Counted from the stretch's first letter, positions 7,938 to 16,751 are shown. The stretch is DNA of 64,000 bases from CAMBDS01 sp964355675 (GCA_964355675.1 CAYHEC010000017.1:1-64000); one strand, 5' to 3'. Made by a program: numbers and translations. Notes: generated by a model from the letters alone, not told the origin.

Positions 7938-9128
7938 ATGAGCCAGGCACTCCCGATGAATGTCGGGCCGCGTGTCTCGGTCGATCAGCTACTGCTCGCT
8001 GGAGCCCATTTCGGACATCTGACTCAACGTTGGAATCCGAAAATGAAGCGCTTTATTTTTATGGCGCGTAACGGTATCTACCTGATTGATCTTCAGAAAA
8101 CACAGGTCATGCTTGAGGCGGCCTGTGCTGCCATTGCCAAAATCGCCGCTACTGGTGAAGAAATTCTTTTCATCGGAACCAAGAAGCAGGCGAGAGATGT
8201 TATCGAAACGGAAGCGAAGAGAGCTCGCTGCCCTTACATGACTTATCGATGGCTTGGCGGTACTCTGACGAATTATTCAACTATTCGCAAGTCACTCAAA
8301 ACCTTAGAAGGTCACGAGAAGATGGGAACGGATGGTACCTACGAAAAGTTGAATAAGAAAGAACAGCTTACAATAGAGAAAGAGAAAGGCAAGCTGAACA
8401 TGACGCTTGGTGGCATTCGCGAAATGCGGAGACTGCCGGGAGCGGTGTTTATTGTCGATACCAAACGAGAATCTATTGCAGTAGCCGAAGCACGCAAGCT
8501 AAAAATCCCAATTTTTGCCATCGTTGATACAAATGTAGATCCGGACCTGATCGATCACCCTGTACCGGCTAATGATGACGCCTTCAAATCAATCTGGTTG
8601 ATCACACACGCGATCACAGATGCGATTCTTGAGGGAAAACGTGCGGTGAGAGATGTGGCTCCGTCGTCGATGGATCACGAGGAACGCGATCGAGAACGGG
8701 ACAATCAACGCGGCGACCGAAATCAGCGTCGTCGTCGTCCCGCTGGGACAGGTCCAGGCGGATCAGCTGGTGGTCGCGAGCCTCAACAAGTCGATGGGGT
8801 CAGGAATGAAGGCGGCGACCGGGGGCGGAGCGAACACTCTGATCGTGGTGGCCAGTCCGGCGGTGGTGGTAGTCGGCCCGGTGGCGGCGGTGGTCGTCCA
8901 GGTGGCGGTGGCGGCGGTCGCCCAGGTGGCGGAGGTGGTGGTGGTAGTCGGCCCGGTGGCGGTGGTGGCGGCGGTCGCCCAGGCGGCAGTGGCGGTCGGC
9001 CTGCTGGCGGCGGTGGTAGCCGACCTGCTGGTGCGGGAAATAGTCGGCCGGGAGACAGCGCTAAGACCGGCGGAGAGACAAAGAAAGCTCCTCTCGAAAA
9101 AACTGAAAAGACGGGGTCATCAAATTGA
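7938..9128 (+). CDS. rpsB: 30S ribosomal protein S2 with long Gly/Arg-rich tail
   Basis: Encodes 396 aa from the ATG at 7938. Residues ~1-245 are a complete S2: VDQLLLAGAHFGHLTQRWNPKMK, FIGTKKQA, RWLGGTLTNY, PDLIDHPVPANDDA. After it come ~150 residues that are not part of S2: an Arg/Asp-rich part (ERDRERDNQRGDRNQRRRR), then repeated G-rich RPGGGG units, and a short Lys/Glu tail. Normal S2 is 230-260 aa. In-frame upstream starts at 7884 (ATG) and 7863 (GTG) also exist, and none of the three has a strong ribosome binding site, so the exact N-terminus is uncertain. The stop overlaps the tsf start (TTGA). Confidence 0.92.
   Translation: MSQALPMNVGPRVSVDQLLLAGAHFGHLTQRWNPKMKRFIFMARNGIYLIDLQKTQVMLEAACAAIAKIAATGEEILFIGTKKQARDVIETEAKRARCPYMTYRWLGGTLTNYSTIRKSLKTLEGHEKMGTDGTYEKLNKKEQLTIEKEKGKLNMTLGGIREMRRLPGAVFIVDTKRESIAVAEARKLKIPIFAIVDTNVDPDLIDHPVPANDDAFKSIWLITHAITDAILEGKRAVRDVAPSSMDHEERDRERDNQRGDRNQRRRRPAGTGPGGSAGGREPQQVDGVRNEGGDRGRSEHSDRGGQSGGGGSRPGGGGGRPGGGGGGRPGGGGGGGSRPGGGGGGGRPGGSGGRPAGGGGSRPAGAGNSRPGDSAKTGGETKKAPLEKTEKTGSSN
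8674..9100 (+). repeat. Arg-rich and GGT/GGC-repeat region encoding the S2 tail
   Basis: Simple-sequence DNA rich in GGTGGCGG and CGGCCC-like units within the 3' third of rpsB. It encodes repeated RPGGGG blocks with different numbers of glycines. This type of tract changes in length easily by slippage. The reading frame stays open to a normal stop that is coupled to tsf, which argues that it is expressed. Confidence 0.85.
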
Positions 9129-9730
9129 GTACGGTAACAAGCCAAGATGTAGCTACTCTGCGTGAAAAGACCGGCCTTGGAATGATGGATTGCAAACGGG
9201 CTCTTGAAGCGACGAATGGTGATTTTGAGCAAGCCATCGATTATCTTCGTAAAAAAGGTATTTCTAAAGGCGAAGCTCGTTCAGGAAGAACCGCCGGCCA
9301 AGGTGTGGTCGAGTCGTATATCCATCCTGGCGGGAGGATCGGCGTATTGATCGAAGTTTCCTGCGAGACCGATTTCGTTGCGCGAAATGAAGAATTTCTC
9401 GCGACGGTGCGTGATTTGGCGATGCAAGTTGCCGCGGCGGTGCCGACGGTTGCTTTAGCCCTGACCAAAGATGGAATACCGGCAGAAAAGGTTGCAAAGG
9501 AACTCGAAATTTACAGAGCCCAGATCGAAGCTGAAGGCAAACCTGCGGCTATTGCAGATAAGATTGCTCAAGGAAAACTCGATAAGTTTTATCAGGATGT
9601 TTGCTTGCTGGAACAGCCCTTCATCAAGGATCCGAAAGTCAAGGTAGGGGATGTCGTTCTTATGCTTGCTGGAAAATTGAAGGAAAACATCCGAATTCGC
9701 CGTTTTTCCCGTTTCGCGCTTGGCGAGTAA
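9125..9730 (+). CDS. tsf: translation elongation factor Ts
   Basis: Encodes 201 aa, the short EF-Ts form (like Thermus, about 196 aa). The N-terminal UBA-like module VATLREKTGLGMMDCKRAL is followed by the Tu-contact motif ETDFVARNE.F and a single compact core domain. EF-Ts exchanges GDP for GTP on EF-Tu. The TTG start lies within the rpsB stop (TTGA), so translation is probably coupled. Confidence 0.95.
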   Translation: MSTVTSQDVATLREKTGLGMMDCKRALEATNGDFEQAIDYLRKKGISKGEARSGRTAGQGVVESYIHPGGRIGVLIEVSCETDFVARNEEFLATVRDLAMQVAAAVPTVALALTKDGIPAEKVAKELEIYRAQIEAEGKPAAIADKIAQGKLDKFYQDVCLLEQPFIKDPKVKVGDVVLMLAGKLKENIRIRRFSRFALGE

Positions 9731-10459
9731 GTGTCTTCAGAACATAGATATAAACGAGTACTCCTTAAGTTGTCGGGCGATATCTTAAAGGGTCAGGAAT
9801 CCAACGGGATAGATTTTAATGTTGTGGGACGGATCGCCGGTGAAATAAAGGAAGTAATGAATGAGGGGTTGGAGCTTGCCATAGTTGTCGGGGGTGGAAA
9901 CTTATTTCGTGGTTCTGAGGCAGAGAAAACCGGGTACGATCGGATCACTGCGGACAGTATGGGTATGTTGTCAACGGTGATCAACGCACTCGCATTACAA
10001 AATGCACTTGAAAAAATTCGAGTAGAAACAAGGGTTCAATCTGCTGTTTCGATTAACGAACTTGTTGAACCTTTTATTCGAAGACGAGCAATCCGGCACA
10101 TCCTAAAGGGCCGGGTTGTTATTTTTGCGGCAGGAACAGGCAATCCACTATTCACGACAGATACTGCTGCGGCATTACGCGCCAGTCAGATCGATGCTGA
10201 GGTAATTCTCAAAGGTACCAAAGTCGATGGCATCTTTGACCGAGATCCCAAGTTATATCGTGACGCCATCAAATTTGATGAAGTCACCTATCTCGAAATT
10301 ATCAAACGTGGGCTGAAAGTAATGGATATGACTGCCATTACATTTTGCCGCGATTATAAAATTCCTATCGCCGTTTTCAATATTCTCGGTCACGGTAATT
10401 TCCGGCACATCATTTGCGGAAAACCAATCGGGACACTTGTTACAGAGGGAGAACATTGA
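9731..10459 (+). CDS. pyrH: uridylate kinase
   Basis: Encodes 242 aa, phosphorylating UMP to UDP in pyrimidine synthesis. Family signatures include YKRVLLKLSGDIL, AIVVGGGNLFRG, DSMGMLSTVINALAL, FAAGTGNPLFTTDTAAALRA and a C-terminal VFNILGHGNFR. The GTG start follows the tsf stop with no gap; the 3' end overlaps frr by four bases. Confidence 0.95.
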   Translation: MSSEHRYKRVLLKLSGDILKGQESNGIDFNVVGRIAGEIKEVMNEGLELAIVVGGGNLFRGSEAEKTGYDRITADSMGMLSTVINALALQNALEKIRVETRVQSAVSINELVEPFIRRRAIRHILKGRVVIFAAGTGNPLFTTDTAAALRASQIDAEVILKGTKVDGIFDRDPKLYRDAIKFDEVTYLEIIKRGLKVMDMTAITFCRDYKIPIAVFNILGHGNFRHIICGKPIGTLVTEGEH

Positions 10460-11013
10460 ACTCAGATATTGTCCGGGCAACCAAAGAGAAGATGAATAAA
10501 TCGGTTGCCTTTACCCGGGATGAGATGTCGCACATTCGCACCGGAAAAGCTTCGCCGACGTTGCTGGATGTGGTCAAGGTCGATTATTATGGCAATCATG
10601 TGCCTTTGAAACAGATTGCCACGATTACCGCTCCTGAATCAAGACTTCTTTCGATTCAGCCCTTCGATAAAAATTCATTGCACGCCATCGAAAAGGCTAT
10701 CATGGCGAGCGATCTGGGATTAACACCTCAAAACGACGGGCGGATCATCAGGTTGCCGATTCCAATTTTAACCGCCAATCGACGGGAGGAATTGGTGAAG
10801 GTTGTTCGTAAATTCGCCGAAGAAGGACGGATCTCGATTCGTAACTTGCGGCGTGACGCAAACGACCATATAAAGAAGATTGAGAAGTCACGCGAGATTT
10901 CCGAAGACGACAGTAAGATAATGCTCGAACAAATTCAAAAAGATACCGATCACCATATTGCCGAGATTGATCAGCTCCTGAAAACACGGGAAGCCGACAT
11001 CCGGGACGAATAA
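10456..11013 (+). CDS. frr: ribosome recycling factor
   Basis: Encodes 185 aa, the usual RRF length, which splits post-termination ribosomes with EF-G. Seen are HIRTGKASPTLLDVVKVDYYGN..PL.QIA, ITAPESRLLSIQPFD and the C-terminal helix with RRDAND..KK. The TTG start at 10456 is chosen because GAGGGAGAA stands just upstream, and it overlaps the pyrH stop as TTGA. Confidence 0.95.
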   Translation: MNSDIVRATKEKMNKSVAFTRDEMSHIRTGKASPTLLDVVKVDYYGNHVPLKQIATITAPESRLLSIQPFDKNSLHAIEKAIMASDLGLTPQNDGRIIRLPIPILTANRREELVKVVRKFAEEGRISIRNLRRDANDHIKKIEKSREISEDDSKIMLEQIQKDTDHHIAEIDQLLKTREADIRDE

Positions 11014-11107
11014 TAAAAAGCAATGAATTTCACAGAGAAAATTCGAATTATCAGGTCAAAGTTCGACTTTCTTAATTGTGAATTCCTAAATAGTTTGGAG
11101 GATAATT

Positions 11108-11299
11108 TTGGCCCTTTACATTAATGAAGACTGTATCAATTGCGGTGCCTGCGAGCCCGAGTGTCCCACAACCTCAATCACTGAAGGTGAAGAAATCTAT
11201 TTAATCGATGCTGTCACCTGCATTGAGTGTGAAGGGCATTTCGATAAGCCGCGCTGTATTGAAGTTTGCCCGGTAGATTGTATTTTTAAAGTCGAATAA
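11108..11299 (+). CDS. 2[4Fe-4S] ferredoxin, YfhL type
   Basis: Encodes 63 aa. Two cluster motifs are visible: CINCGACEPECP, and CIECEGHFDKPRCIEVCPVDC, the second with the long insertion between cysteines that is typical of YfhL-like ferredoxins. It is a small soluble electron carrier; partners are unknown. The start is TTG at 11108, with a strong GGAGGA site eight bases upstream. It lies ~95 bases after frr and is closed by a terminator at 11343. Confidence 0.93.
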   Translation: MALYINEDCINCGACEPECPTTSITEGEEIYLIDAVTCIECEGHFDKPRCIEVCPVDCIFKVE

Positions 11300-11342
11300 A
11301 TAGCTTCGTTTTATCGACTTTTCTGAATGGCATGATTGCGAG

Positions 11343-11385
11343 ATAAGCCGTCAACCTTAATAGTTTTGACGGCTTATTCTTTTTT
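11343..11385 (+). terminator. intrinsic terminator after ferredoxin gene
   Basis: 12-bp stem ATAAGCCGTCAA / TTGACGGCTTAT followed by a T-rich run TCTTTTTT. The stem core GCCGTCAA is shared with other hairpins of the window. Confidence 0.85.
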
Positions 11386-11638
11386 GTGGATTTGATCGAA
11401 CGCGTATGCATAAAACGAGTCTAATGGTATGGGTGTCAGCTTGTCTCACCGGTCACCATTAAAAACACTTAGCGGTCACGTGAGAGCACGCCGAGAGCAC
11501 ATCAGCTATTACGTCCTGCTTTGTCGCACAACTCGATTTGACGACGACTTTAGTCGACGCACAGTAGGGTGAATGTCTCTGTTAGTTTACCGAGACACTG
11601 CAATAAATTTGTTGAAAATTAATAAGGGATTAAACAAG

Positions 11639-11670
11639 AAGATCGTCCGACCTGGCAGCCGGACGATCTT
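11639..11670 (-). terminator. intrinsic terminator for the beta-helix protein gene
   Basis: 11-bp perfect stem AAGATCGTCCG / CGGACGATCTT located just downstream of the minus-strand gene ending at 11698. On the minus strand it is followed by a modest T-rich stretch (TTCTTGTTTAAT). Confidence 0.7.
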
Positions 11671-11697
11671 GTGAGGTAGGCAACCCGCATGAAGAAT

Positions 11698-13239
11698 CTA
11701 TGGCAGAAAATTAACAGATTTAGTCTGAATCGTACCCGGTAACTCGAAGCGAATTAAGTATTCGCCGGCTGGAAATCCCTCGGCAGACCAAACGAGGCGA
11801 TTATTACCTGCACCCAATGGTCCGTTCCAAAGAGTGGCGAGTTGGCGGCCATTTACATCGAAGACGAATACGCTTGCCAGCCCGGGTGAGGCAAGGTTGA
11901 AAGAAAGCGTCGTCGAACGATTAAATGGATTTGGGAAAGCATTGACAATATTGTAAGTTATTGGAGCGGTTGCTCTCTCGTTTACAAAGACAGCCGGATT
12001 ATAGATATGGGGGATTTTCCCAATATCCGATGGTGTATTGTATTGAGCATCATCACGTATGCTCGGGCTCCCGGCATCGATGCAAGGTGATTTTAATCGT
12101 TCGTCAGGGAAACCCTCCCAATTCAAACGATAGTCGCTACCGCCGATTGTTTCATCATGTGCGACGAATAGCGGATCGGCGTCGATTTCTCGATAGCCAC
12201 GCCAGTCGCCTACGTGGTTGACTGAGTGCATATAATAGTCATTATATCCACTTGTCGCCAAATCAATTTGAGATGAATCAGCGCTGACGCCAACGCTCAC
12301 TCCATTACCATACAAAATGTTATTGGTTATTTGTGCGTCAGACGCTTGGTCAACATGAATGCAGATAGCCAAATGACTCGTAGTCATCAACAATAGATTG
12401 TTGCTGATAATGCTGACGTTAGTCGCGTAGGTGAGCCAAATGTTTCGCATCTCGTATGTTGAACGGACGCGAATAATATTTTTTTCAATAACAATTTTAA
12501 TTGTATGAATTGCGTAAATACCCACAGCGTTGCCGCTTGGGGCAGTAACTTCGATCCAATTGTTTTGGACAAACGGTGTACTTTGATCAATCCACACGCC
12601 ATAGGCGTTTCTTGTTTCACCGACCGCCTCAATCAGTTGATTGCCGGTAATCATCGGACTTGAGCCGCTTAGGAGACCAATTGCCCAAACGTCACCGATA
12701 ATACCGGTTCCGGAAACGCGGATCAGTTTATTGTTAGATATGATCGGGCTGGATTGGGTGCATTTGATTCCGACTTTTTTCGCATTGATGGAACACGAGC
12801 GGATATTAAGGAACGCATTTAGACATTCGACGCCGATGTAGGCATTCTCAATCGTGCAATTTTCAAGCAGTGAATTTGCATTCGTTTCGGGATAGAAATA
12901 GATTCCGCGCCATTGATTCACACCATAGAAAGTTATCGGTTGGTCGATATCTCCCTGTGCGTGCAGAAGACCATGAACTCCGAACGAGAATTGGCCTTCG
13001 AATCGCACGATAACTCCGGGATTTATTACAAGCGATTGGTGTTCATCAATGAATATGTTACCAATCACTGAATAAACGGAATCTTCCCATTCACCCGATA
13101 CCGAGCCTTGCACGAAGGTTTGGGATTGTGCCGACGGAGCGGACAATACCAGACCACAAGCGAAGAGCGCAAGAAGGCAACTCTTGAGCAATCTACGCTT
13201 GAGTGTAGGCGAGGTAGTTAATAAAAGATGCGATGGCAT
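11698..13239 (-). CDS. secreted right-handed beta-helix protein with C-terminal sorting domain
   Basis: Encodes 513 aa. The N-terminus has a signal peptide (hydrophobic LLKSCLLALFACGLVLSAPSAQS). Residues ~50-400 contain repeated short strands with patterns such as ITGNQLI, IISNNLLLM and ITNNILYGNG, as in parallel beta-helix (NosD/PbH1) proteins, often sugar-active or adhesive. The last ~85 residues form a FlgD/Por-type module (AFPNPFNRSTTLSFNL...GPLGAGNNRLVW...FPAGEYLIRF), used in FCB bacteria for export and surface anchoring. No catalytic residues can be named. Confidence 0.8.
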   Translation of the reverse strand: MPSHLLLTTSPTLKRRLLKSCLLALFACGLVLSAPSAQSQTFVQGSVSGEWEDSVYSVIGNIFIDEHQSLVINPGVIVRFEGQFSFGVHGLLHAQGDIDQPITFYGVNQWRGIYFYPETNANSLLENCTIENAYIGVECLNAFLNIRSCSINAKKVGIKCTQSSPIISNNKLIRVSGTGIIGDVWAIGLLSGSSPMITGNQLIEAVGETRNAYGVWIDQSTPFVQNNWIEVTAPSGNAVGIYAIHTIKIVIEKNIIRVRSTYEMRNIWLTYATNVSIISNNLLLMTTSHLAICIHVDQASDAQITNNILYGNGVSVGVSADSSQIDLATSGYNDYYMHSVNHVGDWRGYREIDADPLFVAHDETIGGSDYRLNWEGFPDERLKSPCIDAGSPSIRDDAQYNTPSDIGKIPHIYNPAVFVNERATAPITYNIVNAFPNPFNRSTTLSFNLASPGLASVFVFDVNGRQLATLWNGPLGAGNNRLVWSAEGFPAGEYLIRFELPGTIQTKSVNFLP

Positions 13240-13504
13240 GGTTAGGCTTTATTAAGTCTTGTTATGACCTATAGATTCGCATCAAAGTAAGCTCGGCAAG
13301 AAATTGCGACATTGGTTGGAAGATGGTTGATGAGCACACACCATTCTTCGCTTGAACTAAGATAAGCAGGGCGAACCTGAATGTCAAGTGATTTATATCA
13401 ATAATTTGAAAATTAATGCATGTATTGCAGATGGAGTGCAAATTCGGCATTATTCCTTGATAATCACTTCAATTCGAAATGGATTAGCTCTACAGTAAAG
13501 CCGT

Positions 13505-13552
13505 AATAAACAGAAACCGTCAACCACACAGGGCTGACGGCTTCTGTTTATT
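13505..13552 (-). terminator. intrinsic terminator after rpsA
   Basis: Long hairpin with arms AATAAACAGAAACCGTCA and TGACGGCTTCTGTTTATT (one mismatch) and a 12-base loop. It lies 67 bases past the rpsA stop. Its core CCGTCA...TGACGG belongs to the repeated hairpin family of the window. The rest of 13240-13618 shows no gene. Confidence 0.8.
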
Positions 13553-13618
13553 AAATCTGAAAATTCACATCGTCAGATCCAAACATTGAACCTACTTGAT
13601 TGAGGGTAGCAGTAACGA

Positions 13619-15727
13619 TCATAGATCGTTGGTTTCGGAATTGGTCTGCAAAGTAGGAACCTCTTGTTCCGTGGATGGTTCCGCGATGACAGAGTTATTT
13701 TCCACATCGACCGGTTTGGCGACAGGCTTATTCGATTCCTTTGATTCAGTTGACTCCGCTGTTGACTCAGCACTTTCGGTTTCGATTTTCTTCTCTTTAC
13801 GAGGGCGACGGGGTTTCTTCGGAGCAGTCTCGGTCGTTTCCTCAGTTTCAGTTCCTTCAGTCGGAAGGAAATCACCCAAGGTGGTTTTGACTTCTTCGAC
13901 TCCGTCCTGATATGCACGATAGGCGGCTCGTTCCTTGGCTCGTTCAGGTAGCAAATGCGACAGAACAATTCGATGGTTTCCCTTATCGAATTCAATAACT
14001 TCCAGTTCGAGGTTATCGCCTTCCTTCATGTTCTTTTTATTGTCGCCGGAAACAGCTTTGCCGAGTTGTGAATTTGGAATGAATCCTTCGACTCCCAGCG
14101 GAAGCATCACAACGATGCCTTTTTCCAACACCCGGATCACTGTTCCATCAGTGCGTGCACGAATTGGATATTCTTTTTCAAAGCGATCCCAGGGGTCATC
14201 CTCGATCTGCTTAAGTCCCAAAGCGATCCGTCGTTCATTCCTGTCGAAGCTCAGAACAACAACCTCGATCTCTTGTCCTTTCTTTACGATTTCGCCGGGA
14301 TGACGAACTTTGCGGGTCCATGAAAGGTCAGAAATATGGATCAGTCCATCGATGCCGGGTTCAAGTTCAACAAAAGCGCCGAACGGAACTAAGTCGCGGA
14401 CAGTTCCGGTTTGGCGGGTTCCAGGGGTGTAAGTCGATTCCAGGCGTTCCCACGGATCCTCCTCGACTTGCTTCATGCCGAGGCTGATTTTTCTTGTTTC
14501 ACGGTCGATGTTCAGAACGACAATTTCTACTTCGTCACCGACGGTAACCATTTGAGATGGGTGTTTGATGTGCTGAGTCCAGGACATCTCTGAAATATGG
14601 ACAAGACCCTCAACTCCAGCTTCAAGTTCAATGAATGCACCATACTTGACTATCGAAACAACGCGACCTTTGACTCGGGCGTTGAGAGGATATTTGGCCT
14701 CGATTTCTTCCCAATGGTGTTCCTTGAGTTGTTTCAGACCGAGGCTGATGCGTTGACGTTCCTTGTCGTAGTGGAGCACCTTAACTTTGATCTTCTCGTC
14801 GAGTTTGACGATGTCGGACGGGTGGGAAACTCTGCCCCAGGAGAGGTCAGTGATATGCAGAAGTCCATCGACTCCGCCGAGATCCACGAATACGCCGAAG
14901 TCGGTGATGTTTTTGACGGTACCTTCGACAATTTGGCCAACTTCCAATTCCGATAGAACCTTTTGGCGGATTTCACGAAGGGACTCTTCGACGAGAACCT
15001 TATGCGAGAGAACCACATTCTTGCGGGCGTGATTGACCTTGATGATGCGGAAGTCCATCATTGCACCGACGATTGCGTCAAAATCACGAACCGGATGAAC
15101 ATCGATCTGCGAACCGGGGAGGAAAGCTTCGATACCAAAGAGATCGACAACCATACCACCCTTGATGCGGCGAGAAATGCGGGCTTCGATCATCTCGCCA
15201 GAAGCGTATAGGCTATTTATCTTCTCCCAAACGCGCATGAATTCGGCCTTATCCTTAGATAGGATAAGCGTGCCTTCGGTGTTTTCGATAGAGTCAATAT
15301 AGACTTCAATATCGTCGCCGATTCTAAGTTCAGAAAAATTAAGGAACTCAACTTTTTGGATTGAGCCTTCTGATTTGAAGCCGATGTCAACTTGTACGTC
15401 GCTGTCAGTAATAGCAACAATTCGACCCTTGACAATTTCTCCGGTACGGAAGACCTTCATCGTCTCGGTATAGCGTACTTCCCAAGCCGAGCGTTCCGCC
15501 GGGCTATACTCATCAATCGCGGCGGCTTCAGAAATGTCGATAATCGTTTCTTCCTCTTCAGGACGCATTAAAGGCGTTTCTGGATGGAAGAGTTTGGATA
15601 TAATAGGCTTGTCCGGTTCAATAACTGGCGTAGAGGCTATTTCTTCGATGATTTCCGGTGTTGTTTCTGCCGGATCTGTTTGGGTAGGTTCTGATAATTC
15701 AGGAGTAAGAATTTGATCGTCGCTCAA
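13619..15727 (-). CDS. rpsA: 30S ribosomal protein S1, six S1 domains
   Basis: Encodes 702 aa. Six S1/OB repeats run from about residue 95 to 590 and show typical lines such as GQIVEGTVKNITDFGVFVDLGGVDGLLHITDLSWGR and NIDRETRKISLGMKQVEEDPW. S1 binds mRNA on the small subunit. The N-terminal ~90 residues and the C-terminal ~100 residues are acidic, Thr/Glu-rich extensions without fold. The TTG start at 15727 has AAAGGA upstream. A hairpin in the leader (15769-15803) may matter for control. Confidence 0.95.
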   Translation of the reverse strand: MSDDQILTPELSEPTQTDPAETTPEIIEEIASTPVIEPDKPIISKLFHPETPLMRPEEEETIIDISEAAAIDEYSPAERSAWEVRYTETMKVFRTGEIVKGRIVAITDSDVQVDIGFKSEGSIQKVEFLNFSELRIGDDIEVYIDSIENTEGTLILSKDKAEFMRVWEKINSLYASGEMIEARISRRIKGGMVVDLFGIEAFLPGSQIDVHPVRDFDAIVGAMMDFRIIKVNHARKNVVLSHKVLVEESLREIRQKVLSELEVGQIVEGTVKNITDFGVFVDLGGVDGLLHITDLSWGRVSHPSDIVKLDEKIKVKVLHYDKERQRISLGLKQLKEHHWEEIEAKYPLNARVKGRVVSIVKYGAFIELEAGVEGLVHISEMSWTQHIKHPSQMVTVGDEVEIVVLNIDRETRKISLGMKQVEEDPWERLESTYTPGTRQTGTVRDLVPFGAFVELEPGIDGLIHISDLSWTRKVRHPGEIVKKGQEIEVVVLSFDRNERRIALGLKQIEDDPWDRFEKEYPIRARTDGTVIRVLEKGIVVMLPLGVEGFIPNSQLGKAVSGDNKKNMKEGDNLELEVIEFDKGNHRIVLSHLLPERAKERAAYRAYQDGVEEVKTTLGDFLPTEGTETEETTETAPKKPRRPRKEKKIETESAESTAESTESKESNKPVAKPVDVENNSVIAEPSTEQEVPTLQTNSETNDL

Positions 15728-15768
15728 AGCGGTCCTTTCGGAATGGGAGAGCCCGCAAAAGGAATTAC

Positions 15769-15803
15769 GGGGTTAGATTAATAAATTTGGATTTTGTAAC
15801 CCC
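15769..15803 (-). promoter_or_regulatory. hairpin in the rpsA leader
   Basis: 7-bp arms GGGGTTA / TAACCCC enclose an AT-rich loop of 21 bases, 40-75 bases upstream of the rpsA start. S1 represses its own mRNA in other bacteria; whether this hairpin takes part is inference. Confidence 0.4.
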
Positions 15804-15869
15804 ATAATATACGACGAATGGTAAAGGAAGGAAAGAAGAGAATGCGGATTATTTCTGTTAAGCCTCAAT

Positions 15870-16022
15870 AAGTTGCGATGGTTCGAAAAAGCTGACTAAC
15901 TTGATACCTACCCAGGCGGACGCCCTCATCCGCCGACTATATGTGCCTGCAAAAAAGCGGACGAGGGCGTCCGCCGATACTCTAAAGGGCTTTTTCAATA
16001 GACTCAAGTTGCGATGGTTCGA
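15870..16022. mobile_element. MITE-like palindromic element with 17-bp flanking direct repeats in plsC
   Basis: AAGTTGCGATGGTTCGA occurs at 15870-15886 and again at 16006-16022. Between them are 119 bases containing two inverted units, GGCGGACGCCCTCATCCGCC and GCGGACGAGGGCGTCCGCC, and ends with partial similarity to the terminal repeats at 62532-62665 (TTTTTCAATAGACTC). On the minus strand the first repeat encodes EPSQL of plsC. The element supplies a new tail and stop, and after the second copy the frame reads EPSQLIEA-stop, which looks like the original end. Confidence 0.8.
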
Positions 16023-16653
16023 TGCCTCCGACTTCGGCAATTCGCTTCATGACGTTATTAGCGACCATCTGGTAGCCATCCTTACCGGCGGGCAACTCGC
16101 CCAAGTCACTTATAGTAAACGACTTGCCGTAGATGACTGTCAGATTTCGTTTGAATAGTTGGCGTCTTATCGAAGCGCTTCCAGAAATGTAAACAGGAAC
16201 GATCGGTACATTGAACTTAATCGCCATCAAGCCAACGCCTGCCTTAGGCGGATGGAGCTTGTCATCGACGTAGCGGGTGCCTTCGGGGAAGATGATAATA
16301 CCGCCTCCTTTCTCCAGAACTTCACCTAATCTGACAATAGCTTCACGCTCGAAACCCTTTCGTTTGACAGGAACCGAGTTGAGGTAGCGGATCAGCCTTC
16401 CAATCAAGGGAATCGCGAAGAGCTCCTTTTTTGCGGCAAAATGAATCTCACGCGGAGAGGTTGAACCAACGATAGGCGGATCGACAAATGATTTGTGATT
16501 GGAGGCGTAAATGAAGGGACCAGTTTCAGGTACATTCTCGCGCCCGTAGGCACGGAGCCCAAAGAGGAGCTTCAATAATCCTCGTGCAAACGCCTGTGTC
16601 CGCCGGAAACCGGGGCGGATCTCACGGTAAGGGAATTGTGGAATTTCGGTCAA
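15982..16653 (-). CDS. plsC: 1-acyl-sn-glycerol-3-phosphate acyltransferase
   Basis: Encodes 223 aa. It shows the acyltransferase box NHKSFVDPPI (HX4D, residues ~53-58), the glycerophosphate-binding FPEGTR and the VPIVPVYISGS strand of the PlsC family, which makes phosphatidic acid at the inner membrane. Start is TTG at 16653 without a strong ribosome site. The last residues (ESIEKAL) and the stop codon are supplied by a palindromic element inserted in the gene; the presumed original end lies at 15858-15886. Confidence 0.9.
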   Translation of the reverse strand: MTEIPQFPYREIRPGFRRTQAFARGLLKLLFGLRAYGRENVPETGPFIYASNHKSFVDPPIVGSTSPREIHFAAKKELFAIPLIGRLIRYLNSVPVKRKGFEREAIVRLGEVLEKGGGIIIFPEGTRYVDDKLHPPKAGVGLMAIKFNVPIVPVYISGSASIRRQLFKRNLTVIYGKSFTISDLGELPAGKDGYQMVANNVMKRIAEVGGIEPSQLESIEKAL

Positions 16654-16674
16654 AATGCGTTGGGTTTTGTGGTG

Positions 16675-16710
16675 AAATGGACAAAATAGACAAAATGGAC
16701 GAAATGGACA
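16675..16710. repeat. 9-bp tandem repeat, four units
   Basis: AAATGGACA, AAATAGACA, AAATGGACG, AAATGGACA in a row, in the gap between plsC and the lipoprotein hydrolase gene. A small variable-number type repeat. Confidence 0.85.
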
Positions 16711-16751
16711 AGTGGATGGTATTAAGCCAGATTTAGCTTAGATTCAGTGCT

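Larger units (their letters stand above)
11300..11697. other. intergenic region between convergent transcripts
   Basis: About 400 bases without a recognisable gene. It carries a terminator at each end (11343-11385 for the plus-strand operon and 11639-11670 for the minus-strand gene). The middle part holds only short palindromes such as CGACTTTAGTCG, to which no role is assigned. Confidence 0.6.

Noticed and set aside
8653..9232. Long frames opposite and alongside the S2 tail (Pro-rich on the minus strand, Val/Ala-rich on the plus strand)
   Set aside because: They are shadows of the GGT/GGC repeat and have no other support.
13596..13910. Plus-strand frame in the 3' part of rpsA
   Set aside because: It is the antisense of the low-complexity Thr/Glu tail of S1 with no independent support.
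15858..16040. Separate 60-residue minus-strand frame at the plsC end
   Set aside because: It is the displaced plsC tail plus the palindromic element in another frame, not a gene.
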